From contig JADLFH010000046.1 of NCBI GenBank assembly GCA_020845705.1, positions 62,001 through 126,000 on the forward strand: a stretch of 64,000 nt of DNA. The letters run 5' to 3'. A model generated the notes under the pieces. The model saw nothing but the letters and a program-made list of their open reading frames with translations, was not told the origin of the DNA and searched no databases. This stretch comes from Microthrixaceae bacterium. Its GTDB lineage: Bacteria; Actinomycetota; Acidimicrobiia; Acidimicrobiales; Microtrichaceae. The first letter of the stretch is position 1. Every line of letters starts with the position of its first letter. This document shows positions 7,699-15,219 of the stretch, in pieces. The position numbers were made by a program, and so were the translations under genes.

Positions 7699-7844
7699 GA
7701 CGCGCGCAATCACCCGACCCGTCGAGGGGCCGGGGGCGGATGCGATCGATCCCGCGGTCCTCGGCTGTGCCATGGCGTGCGTGTTCTTCGCGCTTCGTCC
7801 TGGCACCGACGGACCGCTGCCGATGCCGACCGGCGGCCCGACAC

Positions 7845-7874
7845 GCTGAGTACACCGGTACCGGTATACTCAGC
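7845..7874 (+). promoter_or_regulatory. 30-bp palindromic operator overlapping the -10 box of the Xre gene
   Basis: Outer arms GCTGAGTA (7845-7852) and TACTCAGC (7867-7874) flank an inner palindrome ACCGGTACCGGT. Only one base pair of the whole 30-bp dyad mismatches. It contains TATACT (7865-7870), six bases before the ATG at 7877, so binding would block polymerase directly. This is a textbook self-repression site for the adjacent helix-turn-helix protein. Confidence 0.75.
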
Positions 7875-7876
7875 GC

Positions 7877-8221
7877 ATGGCGGAAGAGACGTATTCGCGG
7901 CACCTCATCCGGATGGCTCGACGCAACGCCGGACTCACGCAGGTCGAGCTGGCCAAGCGTGCGCGGACCAGCCAGGCAGCGGTGTCGGCCTACGAATCGG
8001 GACGGCGGTCCCCGTCGGTGGAGACGCTGTGTCGGATCCTCGACGCGGCCGGCTTCGAGGTCCGCATGCGGCTGGTCGAACCGGATCGCCACGACGCCAC
8101 GCGGACCATGGCTGAGAGCCTCCTCCCGTCCGCGGAGCTCGAGGCGTTCACGGATCGTGAGCGACGCCGCGTCGCCCGGCGCCGGGCCGCCACCTCGGAG
8201 GTTGAGACGACCCGTGTTTGA
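7877..8221 (+). CDS. Xre-family helix-turn-helix regulator (antitoxin-like)
   Basis: 114 aa. The N-terminal HTH_3 domain (LIRMARRNAGLTQVELAKRA, AVSAYESGRRSPSVETLCRI) covers about residues 10-60, followed by a charged helical tail. The gene is preceded by a palindrome and -10 box and is probably translated from a leaderless transcript. It overlaps the start of the nucleotidyltransferase frame by eight bases. HTH protein plus minimal nucleotidyltransferase is a recurring toxin-antitoxin/defence arrangement, so an antitoxin role is inferred. Confidence 0.8.
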   Translation: MAEETYSRHLIRMARRNAGLTQVELAKRARTSQAAVSAYESGRRSPSVETLCRILDAAGFEVRMRLVEPDRHDATRTMAESLLPSAELEAFTDRERRRVARRRAATSEVETTRV

Positions 8222-8691
8222 CCCTGGAGCGATCGTCGCCGTCCTGAACCGTCACCAGGTTCGGTTCGTGGTGATCGGGGGCATGGCCGCGATGGTTCGC
8301 GACCCGCCGGTGCCGGCGACCGTCGAACATCGACATCACCCCGGCGCGCGACATCGAGAACCTGGAACGTCTGGCCGAAGCGTTCGAAGAACTCGAGGCC
8401 GGGTTGCTCACCGCTGACCTGGGCGGGACGTGGTTCCCTCGCCAACCGATCGCCAACTGGGCGCAGTACGACACGCTGCACCTCATGACGAAGTTCGGTC
8501 CGCTCGACCTCGTCTTCGCGCCGGACGGCGCCTCCCGCGGCTACGACGACCTGGCAACCGCAGCGGATGGTCGGCAGGTCGCCGGCTCCGAGGCGCTCGT
8601 GATCACCGTCGCGACGTGGGAACGTCTCAAGGATGCGTCGGGCCGAGCCAAGGACCTGGAGCACCTCGACCGCTTCCGCGAGAGCCGCTGA
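8214..8691 (+). pseudogene. AbiEii/DUF6036-like nucleotidyltransferase, broken by a frameshift
   Basis: The N-terminal part starts at GTG 8214 (FDPGAIVAVLNRHQVRFVVIGGMAAM), the opening of a minimal nucleotidyltransferase. Near 8325 one extra base moves the frame. The continuation, IDITPARDIENLERLAEAF through to the TGA at 8691, lies in the next frame. Removing one base would give a 158-aa protein of normal type. The joined active-site stretch would read N-I-D instead of the usual D-x-D, which may mean loss of catalysis. Either a recently inactivated toxin partner of the Xre gene or a sequencing error. Confidence 0.75.
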
Positions 8692-8699
8692 TAGGCCTT

Positions 8700-9395
8700 T
8701 CAGGGCACGGCAGCCTGGGTGGCCAAAGCGGGCAGCTCGTCGTTGGGACAGCCGTAGGTGAATTCGTAGTCCGGGCCGCGCATGTAGCGCGCGAAGCACT
8801 CCGCGAAGGACTCGCCGGGTGGGGAGCCGTCGAGCGCAGGCGGGAATCCGGGTGGTGCCATCGTCTGGGGCCAGCGGTAGCACGCGATGAGATGCGCGCC
8901 CTCGTGCGCGAGGAGGTCACCGAGCTCCTCGTCGGATGGTGGGAGGTCCGAGGGCATGACGATGATCCCTTCCGCCCAGATCGTCATACGGCTTCCCCAG
9001 CCGCGAACATGGCAGTCGACCTGTCCCCGAATGCCACTCATGATGGGGTCGATCTGCACCCGCCACGGAATCGACATCACCTGTGATGCCCAGTAGCTCG
9101 GACCATAGATCGCGACCATCAGGTCGTGGACACGCTGTTCCTCCGGCGTCGTGGGCACGAAGACGGTCGTGGTGGTTGTCGACGTGGTCGTGGTGGGGCG
9201 GGCGGAGAGGATGATTCGGGCTGCGTCGCCCTTTGTAAGCACAGGCACCCACCGACCCCTCACGCAGCGAAGTACCCACTGTCCCTGTTCGCCCCAGTCC
9301 GTAGTGGCGCAACGGGAGCCCACGCGAGCCGGGCGACAGCCGGCAGCGACCATGGACAGGAGCAACGCCACGACCAGGACCGCTCTCGATCGCAT
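8700..9395 (-). CDS. Lipoprotein with HExxH-like motif, putative zinc metallopeptidase
   Basis: 231 aa. The signal peptide ends in a lipobox (SMVAAGC), then a cysteine-containing region, a Thr-rich linker (about residues 70-85) and a globular part. The globular part holds LLAHEGAHLIACY (HEGAH, a gluzincin-type zinc motif) and, about 35 residues later, ESFAECFARYM, which could supply the third ligand. Probably tethered outside the membrane. The ATG at 9395 has a TACCGT -10 box seven bases upstream. No named family recognised; peptidase activity is inferred from the motif. Confidence 0.65.
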   Translation of the reverse strand: MRSRAVLVVALLLSMVAAGCRPARVGSRCATTDWGEQGQWVLRCVRGRWVPVLTKGDAARIILSARPTTTTSTTTTTVFVPTTPEEQRVHDLMVAIYGPSYWASQVMSIPWRVQIDPIMSGIRGQVDCHVRGWGSRMTIWAEGIIVMPSDLPPSDEELGDLLAHEGAHLIACYRWPQTMAPPGFPPALDGSPPGESFAECFARYMRGPDYEFTYGCPNDELPALATQAAVP

Positions 9396-9402
9396 CTGCG
9401 CG

Positions 9403-9408
9403 ACGGTA
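9403..9408 (-). promoter_or_regulatory. -10 box of leaderless promoter for the lipoprotein gene
   Basis: On the minus strand TACCGT lies seven bases before the ATG at 9395. No ribosome binding site is seen. Confidence 0.45.
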
Positions 9409-9426
9409 ACAGCCGGTGCCCGACCT

Positions 9427-9891
9427 TCAGGTGTGGGAGACGACCTCGAGTGAGACATCGGGCCAGTCGGGTTGACGCCGGAGGTGGTAGACGAGTGCGT
9501 CGAAGCGGCGCCGGTCGAGCGTCGCTCCTTCCCGACGCACCTGATCGGGTCGTAGGCCGAGGATGCGGTCCAGTCGGGCGTAGCTGACCCGACGACCCTG
9601 ATCCCACGAACCGCTACCCACTGAGACCTGATCGCGGCGCTCGGGATGTGGCTTGGATGTGAGGGTGACCGCGGCGAGCAGGCGTCCCGCCGTTCCGATC
9701 ACCACGACAGGACGGTCCTTGCCCTGACGTGGATCCTCCTCGTAAGGGATCCATGCCCACACCACCTCGCCCGGATCCGGCGATCCGTCGTCATCGGGCT
9801 GATAACGAACCTCGACGCGCGCCGTCCGCCGTCGCCGCCGCCTCAGCGCCGCGGACACGCGACCCGCCAGTACTCCTACGCCTCGGCCCAT
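9427..9891 (-). CDS. PemK/MazF-family protein (orphan)
   Basis: 154 aa. PGEVVWAWIPYEEDPRQGKDRPVVVIG (about residues 40-67) is the PemK/MazF beta-barrel signature, preceded by a basic N-terminus. In classical systems the fold is an mRNA interferase. No antitoxin gene adjoins it, and the long N-terminal extension and missing partner suggest either an orphan toxin or a domesticated actinobacterial homologue. ATG 9891 is chosen because a TAGGTT -10 box lies exactly six bases upstream; a GTG at 9894 is the alternative. Confidence 0.75.
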   Translation of the reverse strand: MGRGVGVLAGRVSAALRRRRRRTARVEVRYQPDDDGSPDPGEVVWAWIPYEEDPRQGKDRPVVVIGTAGRLLAAVTLTSKPHPERRDQVSVGSGSWDQGRRVSYARLDRILGLRPDQVRREGATLDRRRFDALVYHLRRQPDWPDVSLEVVSHT

Positions 9892-9897
9892 CACCGG

Positions 9898-9903
9898 AAC
9901 CTA
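9898..9903 (-). promoter_or_regulatory. -10 box of leaderless promoter for the PemK-like gene
   Basis: Minus-strand TAGGTT, six bases before the ATG at 9891. It discriminates between that ATG and the GTG one codon upstream. Confidence 0.45.
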
Positions 9904-9928
9904 CGCCGGATCAAGTCCCGGCTAAGCA

Positions 9929-10516
9929 ATGGGCATGCGTGTCCCTCTCACGGCCGGTCTTGTCGGAGCCCTTGTCCTGGTGGCCTGCTCGATGGTCGGG
10001 GAGCGGGTCGTGGTACTTGGGGACTCGATCACGGCGCTGGGTGAGATCCAGATCCACGAGATCCTCGACGACGCCTACAACGTCGCCGTCTCCGGGGAGT
10101 TCGGCGAACGAACCGACCAGCGAATCCAGGCCGCAAGGCTCCAGGCCGGCCTCGACCCGCGACAGGCCATCATCAACCTGGGCACCAACGACGTCCTTCA
10201 ACATCGGCCCACCGCCCAGACGATCACGAACCTGCGGCAACTCGTCGCTGCATACGAGGGGGCACACTGCATCTTCCTCGTGACGATCAACACCCAGCTC
10301 GACCAGTCCGGCAACCGCCCTCACGCGGCAGCGGTATCTGTCAACGAAGGGATGGAGCAGCTGGCGAGCGAGGTTCCAAACGTGGAGCTGATCCGCTGGG
10401 ACCAGATCATCGACGAAGCGGCACCCAAATCGCTGACAACCGACGGCGTCCACCCCAGCGCCGAGGGCCAGCGACTGCTGGTCGAGGCCTACGCCGCGGC
10501 CCTGCGCGACTGCTGA
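9929..10516 (+). CDS. SGNH/GDSL-type esterase lipoprotein
   Basis: 195 aa. A short signal peptide with lipobox (LVLVACS) is followed by the four SGNH blocks: GDSIT (block I, nucleophile Ser), a Gly in block II, LGTND (block III) and DGVHPS (block V, catalytic Asp/His). These enzymes hydrolyse acyl or acetyl esters, here outside the membrane; the substrate is unknown. ATG 9929 and ATG 9935 are both possible starts. It is divergent from the PemK-like gene. Confidence 0.85.
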   Translation: MGMRVPLTAGLVGALVLVACSMVGERVVVLGDSITALGEIQIHEILDDAYNVAVSGEFGERTDQRIQAARLQAGLDPRQAIINLGTNDVLQHRPTAQTITNLRQLVAAYEGAHCIFLVTINTQLDQSGNRPHAAAVSVNEGMEQLASEVPNVELIRWDQIIDEAAPKSLTTDGVHPSAEGQRLLVEAYAAALRDC

Positions 10517-10523
10517 GGACGGC

Positions 10524-10529
10524 TACGGT
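10524..10529 (+). promoter_or_regulatory. -10 box of leaderless promoter for the acyltransferase gene
   Basis: TACGGT, six bases before GTG 10536. Confidence 0.45.
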
Positions 10530-10535
10530 CAGCGG

Positions 10536-11114
10536 GTGCTCACCCTCTTTGCCCGTGCATGGCTCGCGATCTGGCGGTGGAAGGTCATCCCACCGCGAGA
10601 GCCCGTCCCCGATAGCTGCGTGATGATCGCCGCTCCCCACACGAGCAACTGGGACTTCCCGCTCACGCTCGCCATCGCCCGGGTGAGCGGAGTGCGAATC
10701 CGCTGGCTCGGCAAGGAGGAGCTGTTCCGCGGCCCTATGGGACCGGTCATGCGTCGCCTGGGTGGCGTATCGATCGACCGGTCTGCGCCCCAGGGCACGG
10801 TCGCGGCCCTCGCTGAGGAGTTCGCCGCTCGTGACGATCTCGTGCTGGTGGTGCCCGCCGAGGGAACGCGATCCAAGACCGAGTACTGGAAGTCGGGCTT
10901 CTACCGGATCGCGGAGGCCGCAGGGGTGCCGATCGTGTGTGCCTACGTCGATCGCACAACACGCGCCGGCGGCTTCGGTCCGGTCTTGCGTCCTTCGGGC
11001 GACCTCCGGGCCGACATGGATGTCATCCGTGACTTCTATCGGGGAAAGGTGGGACTGAAGCCGAGCGGGGGTTGCGAGCCGCGCCTCCGCGAGGAGGAGG
11101 GACAAGACGAGTAG
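10536..11114 (+). CDS. PlsC-like lysophospholipid acyltransferase
   Basis: 192 aa. Transfers acyl chains to glycerophosphate-type acceptors. The H-x4-D catalytic motif is HTSNWD (about residues 31-36), followed by the PlsC block LGKEELFRGPMGPVMRRLGGVSIDR and the substrate motif PAEGTRS (about residues 108-114). At 192 aa it is short, like the compact actinobacterial 1-acyl-glycerol-3-phosphate acyltransferases. GTG start with a -10 box six bases upstream. The exact acceptor is not determinable. Confidence 0.88.
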   Translation: MLTLFARAWLAIWRWKVIPPREPVPDSCVMIAAPHTSNWDFPLTLAIARVSGVRIRWLGKEELFRGPMGPVMRRLGGVSIDRSAPQGTVAALAEEFAARDDLVLVVPAEGTRSKTEYWKSGFYRIAEAAGVPIVCAYVDRTTRAGGFGPVLRPSGDLRADMDVIRDFYRGKVGLKPSGGCEPRLREEEGQDE

Positions 11115-11125
11115 CTCCAAGGCGA

Positions 11126-11170
11126 ACTTGCGTACCGATACGTCGCCCGCTGACGGAAACGTACGCAAGT
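11126..11170. repeat. Hairpin repeat copy 1 (terminator-like)
   Basis: Arms ACTTGCGTAC (11126-11135) and GTACGCAAGT (11161-11170) enclose a loop that itself has CGTC/GACG arms. GGGTTTTT follows a few bases later, so it can end transcription of the acyltransferase gene. The same arm sequence recurs at 12466. Confidence 0.7.
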
Positions 11171-11329
11171 CGGTGGGTTTTTCGAGCAACCGAGCAACCG
11201 CGCGACTGGGTAATGAACCTATGGGGGATGCCTGATTCCAGGTTGTTGACGCCGCTACTCTCGGCCAAGGTCGGGTCTTTCGGAACGAAAGAGCTCCGGC
11301 GATTGGGATTCGGCGGGAAAGGGTCGGGT

Positions 11330-12448
11330 GTGAAGCGGCGAATCGGAGTGGTGTTGCTCACGGTGATGACCATCGCCGGCCCGGCCGGCGTCGCTCCGGC
11401 CGGAGCGGCGACCGTGCGATTCTCCAACAGGCCAGTGGCGGGCTGGCGGGCCGTCGGTGTCGGGCGGGCGGTTCTCGTGGTGGGCGACACGGTCTATGTC
11501 GGTGGCGACTTCAGCACCGTGCGAAACAACAGCGGTTCCTCCACGGTTTCCCGTGCGAACCTCGCGGCCTTCGACGCGAGCACCGGCGCGTTGCGCACGA
11601 CGTTCCGAGCCGACACCAACGGAACCGTTCGGGCGCTGGCAACCGACGGCTCTCGGCTCTTCGTGGGCGGATCCTTCACCCGCGTCAACGGGACATCACG
11701 CTCCCGGCTGGCAGCCGTCGATCTGAACAGCGGGGCGGTCCAGTCGTTCACCGCGGACGCGAACTCGAACGTGTATGCACTCGCGGTGGGCGGCGGACGG
11801 CTGTACGTCGGCGGCAGCTTCAGCTCGCTACAGGGGCGGTCACGCTCGCGCCTGGCATCAGTGCAACTCTCCGACGGCTCAGTTGCGAGCTTCAACCCCT
11901 CGGCCAACAACAGCGTTCGTGCCCTCGCGGTGGCCGGCGACGGCGGCGCGGTGTACGCGGCCGGCGACTTCACCAGCGTCGGCGGCTCCTCGCGGCGCTA
12001 CCTGGCTCGCCTGAACCCTGGTGGCCAGGTCGTGTCCCCGTCCTTCTCGGGAGCCGACGCGCCGGTCTTCGCGTTGTCGCTGCGAGCCGACGCTTCCCGT
12101 CTGGCCGTGGCCTATGCCGGCTTCTCCAACCAGGGCGCCTACTACAACACATCGAGCGGCGCTCGACTGTGGTCGAACCGCTGTGACGGCGACGCCCAGG
12201 CCATCAGCGTGATCGAAGACTCGGTGTTCGTGGGTTTCCACGAGGGATGCAACGGCGATACCAGCGTGCGGGTGATGAGCTACAACGCGTCGAACGGCTC
12301 GCGTGACTCGAACTTCCGTCCCACCTTCGACAAGTTCTACGGAGCGTGGGCCGCACATGGGAACTCCTCGGTGCTTGCGATCGCCGGAGACTTCACCCGT
12401 ATCTCCGGCGTCGCGGCACAAGGTTTCGCCATCTTCGCCCGCGGCTGA
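11330..12448 (+). CDS. Secreted beta-propeller protein (delta-60/PQQ-like repeats)
   Basis: 372 aa. A cleavable signal peptide (VKRRIGVVLL...APAGAA) is followed by at least five repeats with the shape L-[FY]-V-G-G-x-F-[ST]-x-V ... R-x-x-L-A-x-[FVL]-[DN]. Examples are VYVGGDFSTV, LFVGGSFTRV and LYVGGSFSSL, a delta-60-type propeller blade. Exported, probably wall-associated or extracellular; binding partner unknown. GTG 11330 is chosen because the signal peptide starts there, although the frame stays open further upstream through hairpin 1. The gene sits between two copies of the same hairpin. Confidence 0.78.
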   Translation: MKRRIGVVLLTVMTIAGPAGVAPAGAATVRFSNRPVAGWRAVGVGRAVLVVGDTVYVGGDFSTVRNNSGSSTVSRANLAAFDASTGALRTTFRADTNGTVRALATDGSRLFVGGSFTRVNGTSRSRLAAVDLNSGAVQSFTADANSNVYALAVGGGRLYVGGSFSSLQGRSRSRLASVQLSDGSVASFNPSANNSVRALAVAGDGGAVYAAGDFTSVGGSSRRYLARLNPGGQVVSPSFSGADAPVFALSLRADASRLAVAYAGFSNQGAYYNTSSGARLWSNRCDGDAQAISVIEDSVFVGFHEGCNGDTSVRVMSYNASNGSRDSNFRPTFDKFYGAWAAHGNSSVLAIAGDFTRISGVAAQGFAIFARG

Positions 12449-12463
12449 CCACCCGAACCCCAC

Positions 12464-12510
12464 AACTTGCGTACGGTTCCGTCCCCAGAGGGCGGATCCG
12501 TACGCAAGTT
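12464..12510. terminator. Bidirectional terminator, hairpin repeat copy 2
   Basis: Arms AACTTGCGTACGG (12464-12476) and CCGTACGCAAGTT (12498-12510) form a 13-bp perfect stem, with a second GC-rich stem inside the loop. It lies between the convergent propeller gene and the first GH16 gene, so it can stop transcription from both sides. Its arms match those of the hairpin at 11126. Confidence 0.75.
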
Positions 12511-12532
12511 CGTCGTGGGGCGCTCGTTGAGC

Positions 12533-14110
12533 TCACAGGGCGGTGTAGCGCACGTAGTCCACCTGATAGGTCGATGGCATCTGTGCCCGCAGGATGCCGG
12601 TGGTGGTGCAGTTGTTCGGCGGGGTGCCGCCCTGGGCGCAGCGGTTCAGGTTGGGCAGGTAGCCCAGAGTGCCCTCCGGGTCGCCCAGCCAGTTGCCACC
12701 GATCGCCACGTTCAGGGCGATGTCCCACGTGGCTTGGCGATCCACGCTGTCGGCCCACCGATGCTGGGTGTCCACATAGGAGTGGTAGGTGGCTCCGTCC
12801 AGGCTGAAGCTGAACTTCACGCCGGCCGGATCTGGGGTGATGTCCACGGCCCAGGTGTGCCAGCCGGGCGACGCGGTGGGCGTCTCGAAGAACAGGTTCT
12901 TCTTCGACAGGTTCTTGCGTCCGTCGAGGTGCAGCGTTGCTGTGGTCTTACCCGGGTTGGCGGAGTGGAAGTACTCCATGATGTCCACCTCGGCCACGCC
13001 GGCGCCGTTGCGGTGCCGCAGCCAGAAGGCCGGCCAGAGACCCTGGCCGTGGGGCAGTCGGGCCCGCATCTCGAATCGGCCGTAGAGCGGGAAGTACCGA
13101 CCGGTCTCACGAGTGCCCACGAACCCAGAGGAGTAGTTGCGGACCGAACCGTTCGGACACGTCAACGTCTCCTTGCGCGAGGTGATGCTCAGCGCCCCAC
13201 CGCTTGTGGTGACGTTGGCCGGGGTGAGGCACTGCATCTCACGGTTCCCGTCGCCGTAGGTGTTGTGGTACGGCGTCCACACTGACGTGTCGAGTGGTCC
13301 GTTGAACTCGTCGGACCAGGTCACGCCACTCGGAGGCCGAACCGTGGTCGTGGGCGGTGGTGTGGTCGTGGGTGGCGTCGGAATCGTCGTAGTGGGCCTC
13401 GTGGGAGGCCGAACCGTGGTCGTGGTCGAAGGTGGAATCGTCGGAGTCGGCGTGGTGGTCGAGGGCGCCATCGGGGCCGGCCCCGTCGAGCCCCCCGACG
13501 GCAGGGTCGAGGTCAGACCGGCCTGGAACGAGAGGTCGCTCGATCGAGCCCAGTTCTGGTGCACCTCCACGGCCAGCACGTTGGTGCCGGCGCGGAGTGC
13601 CGAGGTCGGGAGCGTGAATGCCCTCACCCGTCGTTCGGCCGAGCCGTTGCGGTTCGATCTGGCTCTTGTCGTCGGAGTCACCACACCGGATGGCATGTTG
13701 TCGCGGGCGACCTCGGTTCCATTCAGGTAGACGACGGCCCCGTCATCCACGACCAGCCAAAGGGTGAGCGAGCGGGCGTTGCCTTCGGAGACGAAGTTCT
13801 TGCGGAAGTAGGTGGTCATCTGCCGGCCGGCAATGACGGTTGCCTCGCCTCCGTTGCCGTAGCCCAGTCGAGCGGATCCCGACGACCAATGGGTGTCGGT
13901 GTAGGACTGGGTGCTCCACGATGCCGGCAGTGCTCCAGGCCGGTCGTAGTAGCGCCAGGTGGCATCGCTCGCGATGTCGATGACAGTGCGGTCACCCGGC
14001 GCGCTGGATCCGATGCCCGACTGCCAGACGACAAGCCCGGCAAAGAGCGACATGACGAGAATCACGAGGCGAATCCCCCGGATTCCGGTGTGGGTCCTGT
14101 TCCTGAGCAC
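12533..14110 (-). CDS. Secreted GH16 glycanase with N-terminal beta-sandwich domain
   Basis: 525 aa. An N-terminal signal/anchor helix (about residues 11-30) is followed by a galactose-binding-like jelly-roll domain (about 40-205), a Pro/Thr-rich linker (about 210-265) and a GH16 catalytic domain. The active site EVDIMEY (two catalytic Glu around an Asp) is intact, as are WTPYHNTYGDGNRE and the conserved Trp-rich sites. GH16 enzymes retain anomeric configuration and cut beta-1,3/1,4-glucans, galactans or sulfated galactans. The catalytic part is a close paralogue of the enzyme at 23930. Placement beside an exopolysaccharide cluster suggests it trims or releases that polymer. Confidence 0.9.
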   Translation of the reverse strand: MLRNRTHTGIRGIRLVILVMSLFAGLVVWQSGIGSSAPGDRTVIDIASDATWRYYDRPGALPASWSTQSYTDTHWSSGSARLGYGNGGEATVIAGRQMTTYFRKNFVSEGNARSLTLWLVVDDGAVVYLNGTEVARDNMPSGVVTPTTRARSNRNGSAERRVRAFTLPTSALRAGTNVLAVEVHQNWARSSDLSFQAGLTSTLPSGGSTGPAPMAPSTTTPTPTIPPSTTTTVRPPTRPTTTIPTPPTTTPPPTTTVRPPSGVTWSDEFNGPLDTSVWTPYHNTYGDGNREMQCLTPANVTTSGGALSITSRKETLTCPNGSVRNYSSGFVGTRETGRYFPLYGRFEMRARLPHGQGLWPAFWLRHRNGAGVAEVDIMEYFHSANPGKTTATLHLDGRKNLSKKNLFFETPTASPGWHTWAVDITPDPAGVKFSFSLDGATYHSYVDTQHRWADSVDRQATWDIALNVAIGGNWLGDPEGTLGYLPNLNRCAQGGTPPNNCTTTGILRAQMPSTYQVDYVRYTAL

Positions 14111-14252
14111 GGTGTTCCCCCTTGGCTCGATGGAGTTGTCACCGTGTTGTTCGTCACCCTGGACGCAGGACTTGACTCAAATATGACGAATTCGTGTCAA
14201 CCTGCAACATGGGTGTAACGGCGAGTCCGACCGCTTCGAGGGCGATCGCCCC
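14111..14252. other. Divergent intergenic region (GH16 / glycosyltransferase)
   Basis: Holds the promoters of two divergent genes. A 10-bp perfect palindrome ACGAATTCGT (14186-14195) is nested between TTGAC (14172-14176) and GTCAA (14196-14200), a possible shared operator. TTGACA on the minus strand (14195-14200) could be a -35 box for the GH16 gene. No matching -10 box is convincing. Confidence 0.35.
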
Positions 14253-14293
14253 TACCCTCTGAATTGCAACTGTCCGCTGAACCCGAAGCGATC

Positions 14294-15217
14294 GTGAGCA
14301 CTTCCCCAGCATCGAACTACGCACTGACCGCTGTCGTCTCGACCCACGCGCGCCCAGTCGAGGTGCGCCAGGCGATCGAGGCGATACGGAATCAGGAATT
14401 CGACGGCCGCATCGAGACCATCGTGGTCTACGACAAGGCCGAACCGGACCGTTCCCTCGAATCCGACGACTCGACCCGACCTGTTCGTGTGGTCGTGAAC
14501 CACAACACGCCGGGCCTGCCAGGAAGCCGCAACACCGGTGCCGAGCTGGCCCAGGCAGGCTGGATCGGGTTCTGCGACGACGACGACGTGTGGCATCCCA
14601 CCAAGGTGGCCAAACAGCTCGCGGAGCTGGAGCGCAGCGGTGCCGACATCTGCATCACCGGTATCGACGTGGTGACGAAGGGCGAGCGGATCCCACGGGT
14701 GGGGGAGGAACCGCAACTTCGCCTGGAGCACTTCCTGTTGTCGCGGCGTCTGGAAGCTCACATGTCCTGCACCGTGGTGAGCCGCGACGCGTTCTTCGGT
14801 CCGATCGGCCGTGTCGAGGAGCACATCCCGGGCGGTTGTTCGGAGGATTACGACTGGATCCTGCGAGCGGCGCGACATGGGCCGGTGGCGGTTGTCCGCG
14901 AGCCGCTGGTCGACATCCGCTGGGCCGGGTCGCACTTCCGTGACAAGTGGCCCGACTGGGAGGGGGCGCACCGCTTCGTGCTGGACCGCTTCCCCGAGTT
15001 CGACGAGGTCCCCTCCGGAAAGGCGCGTCTGGAGGGCCAGCTCGCCTTCGCGATCGCTGCGCAGGGTCGCCGCGGCGAAGCAGTACGCCACGTGGGCACG
15101 ACGTTGAGGTGGAACTGGCGCGAGCCGCGCGCCTACCTCGCTCTGCTGGTGGCTACCGGAGTGGTGGGTGCTGATCGAATCGTGGCGGAGCTCAACAAGC
15201 GCGGACGGGGCATCTGA
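14294..15217 (+). CDS. Glycosyltransferase family 2 protein
   Basis: About 307 aa, GT-A fold. It opens with a nucleotide-binding strand (ALTAVVSTHARP), has the metal-binding DDD cluster (FCDDDDVW, about residue 95) and an ED motif before the catalytic helix (CSEDYDWI). It transfers sugar from a nucleotide donor to the growing repeat unit on the cytoplasmic face of the membrane. The start is uncertain: GTG 14294 is chosen. TTG 14264 lies five bases after a TACCCT -10 box and would add ten residues. First gene of the plus-strand exopolysaccharide operon. Confidence 0.85.
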   Translation: MSTSPASNYALTAVVSTHARPVEVRQAIEAIRNQEFDGRIETIVVYDKAEPDRSLESDDSTRPVRVVVNHNTPGLPGSRNTGAELAQAGWIGFCDDDDVWHPTKVAKQLAELERSGADICITGIDVVTKGERIPRVGEEPQLRLEHFLLSRRLEAHMSCTVVSRDAFFGPIGRVEEHIPGGCSEDYDWILRAARHGPVAVVREPLVDIRWAGSHFRDKWPDWEGAHRFVLDRFPEFDEVPSGKARLEGQLAFAIAAQGRRGEAVRHVGTTLRWNWREPRAYLALLVATGVVGADRIVAELNKRGRGI

Positions 15218-15219
15218 GC

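Noticed and set aside
13320-13480. GT-rich repeats as a possible mobile or regulatory repeat
   Set aside because: They encode the Pro/Thr-rich linker of the GH16 enzyme on the minus strand.
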